The notes beneath the pieces were generated by a model. The model had not been told where the DNA came from and did no database searches. It worked only from the letters and a program-made list of their open reading frames with translations. 64,000 nt of DNA from Aquarana catesbeiana (lineage: Eukaryota > Chordata > Amphibia > Anura > Ranidae), in contig NC_133328.1 in the NCBI RefSeq assembly GCF_042186555.1, positions 499,809,106 through 499,873,105 of the forward strand. The letters run 5' to 3'. Each line of letters opens with the position of its first letter. The first letter of the stretch is position 1. The translations under genes were made by a program, and so were the position numbers. Positions 58,324 through 64,000 of the stretch are shown here, in pieces.

Positions 58324-58898
58324 TTTATATATCTCTATCCTGGTGCCCTTTACTACGATCCCACAACGGGCCCTTTCACATGTTCTGCAGTGAGCACCCT
58401 TCCTACTGTATTGGGGGCCCCCCAGGGTGGCAGAAAACAAGAGATATACGTCACCAGCATACCAAGAAAATATAAGGGTCCAAAGCAGTGGGAGAACTAT
58501 CAGGGTTGCAAAGGTTGTCTTGCCACCGGGCCCTGGTGTTCTGCCACTGTGGGGTTCCCCAGCCTCCTCTTGCTGTCCTGCCCCTGCTATTGACAGCGCT
58601 GGTCTGGCATCTCTTGGAATTTACAGGCTGGTTCTCCTGTCCTAAGGACGGGAGAAATAAGTCTGTTTTTTCAGTAACTGAGTCCTGGTGAAGTCCTTCC
58701 TGCAACTCATTCTTCTCCCTGCCAATGAGGATGCAGGGGAAGGAGCAAATCGGGCGGCCATGGTTGTATGAGCACTCGCATTATGCAGTGTCAGCGAGCA
58801 GAGGGAGCCTCTCAATAGAGACTGTGTTACTCCAGCGGCGGCCTGAGTAAGATGCGGCACATCCGCTACGAGTGCAAACAAAAAGACATTGGATGTTG

Positions 58899-59009
<111 letters not shown>

Positions 59010-59529
59010 ATTTTTTTTTTTTCATAAATCACTTATGCGGACACGGACACAGTCTGCTCTCCTTTGTGGGCAGTCTGATGTAAAAGGACCGCCTGTCTGT
59101 TTACACCCAACTTCCATGTGATCCGATCCACCAGAGGGATGGAGAACGGATCCCCATCTGTCTGTTTTTAGCAGACAGGATCAGATGGGATGTTGGCAGG
59201 CGTCAAACGACACATGTCCGTTGACACCCGACACTTTATAGGGGAGACTGGAGGATCTGATCTTGGCTGCCTGAAAAACTGAGAGGCAGGAAGAAGACAG
59301 GACAACCCTGCAAAGAAGAGTTTTACAGGATCCAGCGGGCTAAAGTGAGGCATCCAGGGCCATCTTTAATATTGATTGGACCCTGGGCAAACATTTTCTT
59401 GCTCTAAACCATACAATAAATAGCAGCTAGACTCAAAATAAGTTTACTAAATAAGATCAGCAATTGCGATTGGTTGCCAGAGGTATCATTACCACTCACT
59501 GACTGGCTGCTAGAGGTCACAGCACACAC

Positions 59530-59885
59530 TCACCACCAATATAAAGGGGGCTTCTACATGGACCACCAATGTAAGGTAGGATACGAAACTGACCGAAAAT
59601 GCAAGTTTGGATTTTTTTACCGATTACCAATATAAAGAGGAGTTTCTACACTGGCCACCAATGTTATTGAGATTTTCGCTGACCACTAATGTAATGGGGA
59701 TTTACACTAACCACTAATGTAATAGGAGCATTCACAGTAACCACCAATATAAGGAGGGATTTACACTGAATACCAATGTAAGAGGGACTTTCACACTGGC
59801 CTCTAGTGTGAATGAAAAGATTGTACAACAAGCCCCCATGTAATGAGAAGATTTACACTGACCACCAATGTAACAGACATTTAGC
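59530..59885 (+). repeat. Degenerate minisatellite, about 30-bp unit
   Basis: Units of GACCACCAATGTAATGGGG followed by ATTTACACT, about eleven copies, each differing at several places. A shorter array of CTATTTACATATCAATGCAG-like units follows at 60220-60310. Confidence 0.8.
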
Positions 59886-61096
59886 CTGCTTTCACATTTG
59901 TGTGTCTGACACCACAGAAACGTGCTGCCCTTTAGCAGATACACAGCAGTGCCATTAATTGTTAAGGACACCCTCACGCATCTGCTGAGATGTGTGTATT
60001 CACATGCACCAAAATTCACGATATTGTGGCTCCATTTTATTTTACAAAAGGGTTCAACCCTTAACTTACTTGCTTTTGCAGAACAGGCTGATGTTAAGCT
60101 TAATGACCACTGTTGGAGGCAGGGCGTTTAAGCATGCCCTTTATCTCCCCAGTGGGCAGCATTCAGCAGAAGTGATGGTGGATATGACCTTGGGGGGCAT
60201 GATATACATATGAATGCTGCCTCTATTTACATATCAATGCAGCTGGTCTGTGACCATTTACATATTAATGCCATTGCTATTTACATATCAATGCAGGTTA
60301 TTTACATGTAAACACAGGGTCTGCAGGTGAGTCATCTGTACATGGCAATAGAGCAGAGCTGGGCAGCATTAGTAACAGAACTTCACACTAAGATATATTG
60401 GGACACAGCACAGGACTAAAACTTCAAGGGACAAGGGAATTTAAACTGGGATTGTTGGCAGGTATGAAGCAGCTGCTTTGGGCCCCACAACAATGATGGA
60501 GCTCAGGGCAGCTGCCCCTTTTGACCTACCTTAAAGACAGCCATGGATTCACCCTTCATTGCAGGCAAATTACCTCACTAAGTGCTGGTTCACACCATGC
60601 GGAGTGCATTTCTGTGCGATGCAATTTTCAGGTCATTAATTTGAATGGGCTGAAATCACACTGGATCACACCAAAAGTAGTGCATGCACTACTTTTAAAG
60701 ATGCGCTGTAACCGGATTGTATGATACTGCGGTACCATGCGATGACATGCTCCGCCCACACGGCCGCATCATTCATTCACATTTTCCTGTGAAGGCGTAA
60801 ACTACAAGTACTGTCAGCCATTGTGGCTGATGGCTTGTAGTGCTCAATGAACTACAAGGGCACTCTCGTAGTTCATTGATCTTCCTGCCATTCAGTAAAT
60901 GCCTGCTCATATCGGAGGTAGGCAGGCAGTGTACTGAGAGTCTGCAAGATCCTGCTATTGGACCCGTGATCTGCTGATCGTAGGTGGAATGCTTTACAGG
61001 ATGCAATATAAAAAAAAGAATAAATGCACAGTTTTTTACCTTCAAAAAGATGTACATTGAACATTTTTTTAACAAAAGGTAAACTTAGCCTTTAGG

Positions 61097-61432
61097 TTCA
61101 CACATATGCAGTGCAGGAAACGCAGCGTTCCCTGCACGTTTCCCACACCACATTACAATTGCACTGTGTTTGTGATCTGCTGTGGGTGTCAGTACAAAGT
61201 TAACAACACTCCAGTGAATTGCAAACAGTGTGGTTTGCCTGCACTAGATCGCATGGTACAAAAAGAGAATGTGATATGGTGCTATTCCAAAAAAGGTTCC
61301 TGCACTTTTTTTGGTGCGATTTGGGCCCATTCTAATTGAATGGGCTCAAATTGCACTGCACTGAATTGCGTGAGTTACACAGAAATGTGGTGCGGTTCTC
61401 GTGTGATTCATATGCGGGTGTGAACCGGGGAT
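61097..61432. repeat. Foldback MITE, GGTTCACAC type
   Basis: The left end GGTTCACACATATGCAGTGC and right end CATATGCGGGTGTGAACC are inverted. It includes GTGGGTGTCAGTACAAAGTTAAC, related to the foldback copies at 11006-11331 and 51430-52000. Confidence 0.7.
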
Positions 61433-61859
61433 TAAAAATGTCTAGATTGTTGATGATGTTTGCTTCCTTAATATGGGCCTACACAATGTCGTGACCTCTG
61501 GTTTCTGTGAGGTCTATTAGGGATGTTGAATATAATCGCAGCATTGATGCACCGTGATTCAGATGTTCACGATGCTGCACCGATGCTGCAAGTTGGCTTC
61601 AATCTCTGATGACGTCATCCGTCGCTCCGCGTGGTGCTCTGCCTCTCTGGGAGAAACAGAGGCAGAGCCTGCATGGTGGATAAAGCCCCTTCCCCTTCAC
61701 TGAAGTCAGCTGATGAGATGACAGCCAGTACAGTGCAGGGGGAGGAGCTTGAGGAGACCTGACATCAGGAGAGGCTTCACTGGAGGCACCAGAAGGAGAA
61801 AACACACTGAGCAGCATGGAGGAGGGGGAATCAAGTGACACTGAGAGTAGGTGAGTGCC

Positions 61860-62037
61860 AGTGTCACTGATCCCATCCCTCCACTACCATCACCCCTCTG
61901 CCTGAATCCCATCAATCCCTCTGCCACTGATCCCATCCATACCTCTGCCTGATCCCATCTATCCCTCTGCCACTGTTCCCATCCCTCTGCCACTGATCCC
62001 ATCCATCCCTCTGCCACTGATCCCACCATTCCTCTGC
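61860..62037 (+). repeat. Minisatellite, CTGATCCCATCCATCCCTCTG unit
   Basis: About seven units of 20-27 bp (CTGATCCCATCC, CTCTGCCACTG) with length variation. Confidence 0.85.
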
Positions 62038-62564
62038 CTCCGGAGAAAAACTGAGTTTTTCTGACTGCTTGAATTTTTGGATAAAAAGTTTTAACCATGC
62101 ACACTTGCGCAATCAAAACAAATCGTGGACAGTATAATGGTAATCGAATTGTGAGACCAGTGAAGATGCGCACCCCTAAAGTCTATACAGATATTGAATT
62201 TCTTTTTTATTATACAGGATTTATATAGCGCCAACAGTTTGCACAGCTCTTAACAAAATGAAGGCAGGCATTACAGTGTTAGGGGCAACTCTTAAACAAG
62301 TTGCTTTAAGTTTATATTGCTTTGTCAAATTATTGCTTCTATAGGAATTAAGACACAGAGTCAGAAATCCGTGCATCAGTTTCTGAGCATAAAGGACTGC
62401 TCCCTTTAATTCTTTCAAAGGCCTTTTATAGGCAGCTCTACAAGCAGTAATCTTATCGGCATTACCAAATGAGGTTAAGGTACAAAGAGTTTCTTATCAG
62501 CGAACATGTAATGATTATTCCATCTAGATATAGATTGATACGTACACAGAAGAGAAAAGCACAA

Positions 62565-62646
62565 ACAATTTAAATAGAACAATTGATACGTACACAGGTA
62601 AGAAAAAAGCACAAACAATTTAAATAGAACAATTGATACGTACACA
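62565..62646 (+). repeat. Short tandem duplication, 50-60 bp
   Basis: ATTGATACGTACACAG with AAAGCACAAACAATTTAAAT follows itself two to three times between about 62535 and 62646. Confidence 0.8.
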
Positions 62647-62671
62647 ATAAAAAGTGGAACTCTAAGTCATT

Positions 62672-63390
62672 ATTTCCTTGTCAAAAGAAGTTTATTGAGT
62701 ATACAATGTTATAAAGATACATAAAGTAAGTTTACAAGGATCTATAAAGTAAGCTCATTGTTTTACAGTAGGGTTTATATAGGTAAATATCATGAAATTT
62801 CAAATATTAAACATTGGGTTCACGTAAACCTAAATTAAAGATATATATCATTTCCTTAGTTACTTTTGTAGGTATTTAAATGATTTATACCTACTATACA
62901 TATTGTTTACAAGTAGAGTGTATATAGGTCAAATAAATTCTGATAATGAGCTTTAATCGTAAGGTGGAGAAAAGGAAAGAGAAAGAAGAAAAAGGGTTGA
63001 AAGGTAGAGGTATGGTCCACAAGGTTGTCCCGCTTGTCAGTTTATTATTCTTTTTAGTTCTCTTTGAAGCCTTAGAATGGGTGTCTCTGTAAGTCATTTA
63101 ATCTGTTACCATGGCAACAGGACAGAGTCATTGAAGTTTGACAGGAACTGTTGTTTTATCCAAGGATGCCAAAGTTTTTCAAATTTTGGAATTTGATTTT
63201 GATCGATGGCTACCATCTTAGCATGGGACATTGTATTATTCATTCTGTGAATTGTTTCTGCTAGTACCAATGTAGGAGATTTCCATGCCTTGGCCACTGT
63301 TTGTTTTGCAGCCGTTATTAGTTGGATCATAAGTTTGAATTGAGAGAGTGTTAACCATTCCGGTTTTAGATTAAGTAAAGTTAAATATGA
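62672..63390 (-). mobile_element. LINE 3-prime end (L1/Tx1-like)
   Basis: On the minus strand, about 93 codons (about 63388 down to the stop at 63106-63108) read WLTLSQFKLMIQLITAAKQ, VAKAWKSPT and FEKLWHPWIKQQFL. These resemble the C-terminal tail of L1-clade ORF2 proteins (an A-K---A--WKSP and K---W-PW pattern). A 3-prime UTR of about 430 bp follows, with AATAAA near 62691-62696. The 5-prime side is cut at about 63390. The clade call is from motif memory and is moderate. Confidence 0.65.
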
Positions 63391-64000
63391 GGGGGCATGG
63401 CCAAGATGGCGTGGTGAGCGGCGGCTTTGGAAAGGAGCTCCGCAGATCCGTAACTTTAATCCGGATCCATCGGCACTAACCACCCTATTTTATTATCCCT
63501 GCTGACCGAGGGGGAGCTGGGGAGGACCTGTCTGCTGTGGGGAGAGAGGAATTGGCTGCCCCTGGGCCGCGATCGGCATCCCGCTGACGCTCCGGGCCTA
63601 CCTCGGAGGACTAGGCCGAAGCCGCGGCCTTTCCTGGCGGGCCGCGCCGCGGACCGGGAGCTCCTTTCGGCACTCGGATCTGCTGGGGAGAACCATCGGC
63701 TGTTGGGGACCTTGGATGGGGCCGGGACGGATGTCCCTGGACTTTTATTAAGCTGCGCTTAGGGCCTGAAGACTCTGATCCCCCCCCACGTTTTACTAGG
63801 CCGAGACCGCGGCCTTTCCTGGACATCCGGAGCCGCCGGACCGGCGCAGGGGGGGCCCGAACCCCGTGGCCTGGAGGAAGTGTCCCTGAAACGGCTGGGG
63901 ACAGCTGCCTGGACAGTGGGAGAACCCCTGGACACTTCCACCCCTGACATTTTCCTTGTACAGGAGAGCGGCTAAACCAGAGACCCCCTGTCAGCCTGTG
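63391..64000 (+). mobile_element. LINE 5-prime end, GGGGGCATGGCCAAGATGG start
   Basis: A GC-rich stretch beginning GGGGGCATGGCCAAGATGGC, which looks like the first bases of a frog L1-type 5-prime UTR (YY1-like CCAAGATGGC). It continues past the window edge. It contains tandem GGCCGAGACCGCGGCC and GGCCGAAGCCGCGGCC segments about 190 bp apart. No ORF1 is visible yet. It abuts a LINE 3-prime end in the opposite orientation. Confidence 0.5.

Overview
This window is animal nuclear DNA. It has low gene density, split genes with GT-AG introns, Tc1, DIRS, LINE, SINE and foldback transposons, and long AT, TG and minisatellite arrays. The repeat spectrum (terminal TTTCACACTG and GTACACACG foldback elements, TTAA-flanked elements starting TTAACCACTT, an intact-looking DIRS element) fits an anuran amphibian, probably a ranoid frog. 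That placement is inference from general knowledge of frog repeats, not from a search.

The one host gene I can support is the 5-prime part of PRKDC (DNA-PKcs, the catalytic kinase of non-homologous end joining) on the minus strand. Six coding exons lie at 48117-48333, 32058-32134, 19633-19725, 11428-11502, 3536-3644 and 1261-1373. They join in one frame into residues 1-228 of an N-terminal HEAT-type arm, and the next exon is beyond the left edge. The introns are about 16.0, 12.3, 8.1, 7.8 and 2.2 kb and are mostly repeats.

Layout: 1-11.4 kb holds introns 6 to 4, with short foldback elements and a perfect 89-bp inverted repeat. 11.5-19.6 kb is intron 3, with a 5.2-kb DIRS retrotransposon (gag-like and tyrosine-recombinase frames open, reverse transcriptase deleted). 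19.7-32.1 kb is intron 2, which is almost entirely one Tc1-like transposon split by a foldback MITE, a 2.74-kb near-palindromic element and a 7.9-kb TTAA-flanked element. That TTAA element carries a 6.5-kb G-rich minisatellite. 32.1-48.1 kb is intron 1, a patchwork of TTAA-flanked elements (several nested with readable empty sites), a tRNA-derived SINE and foldback elements. The PRKDC promoter is just above 48333. 48.5-64 kb is upstream DNA with a putative solo LTR inside a foldback element, a retroposed hairpin with a 14-bp target duplication, a 2.04-kb TIR element holding three minisatellites, and LINE ends at the right edge. No coding exon of MCM4, the usual head-to-head neighbour of PRKDC, is visible.

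The most unusual object is the giant array at 24601-31124. A related transposon copy at 35263-39338 carries only about 150 bp of an apparently ancestral array at the matching place, between matching flanks. This suggests the array grew inside the transposon after insertion and then underwent a 1.65-kb higher-order duplication that copied 164 bp of unique flank.
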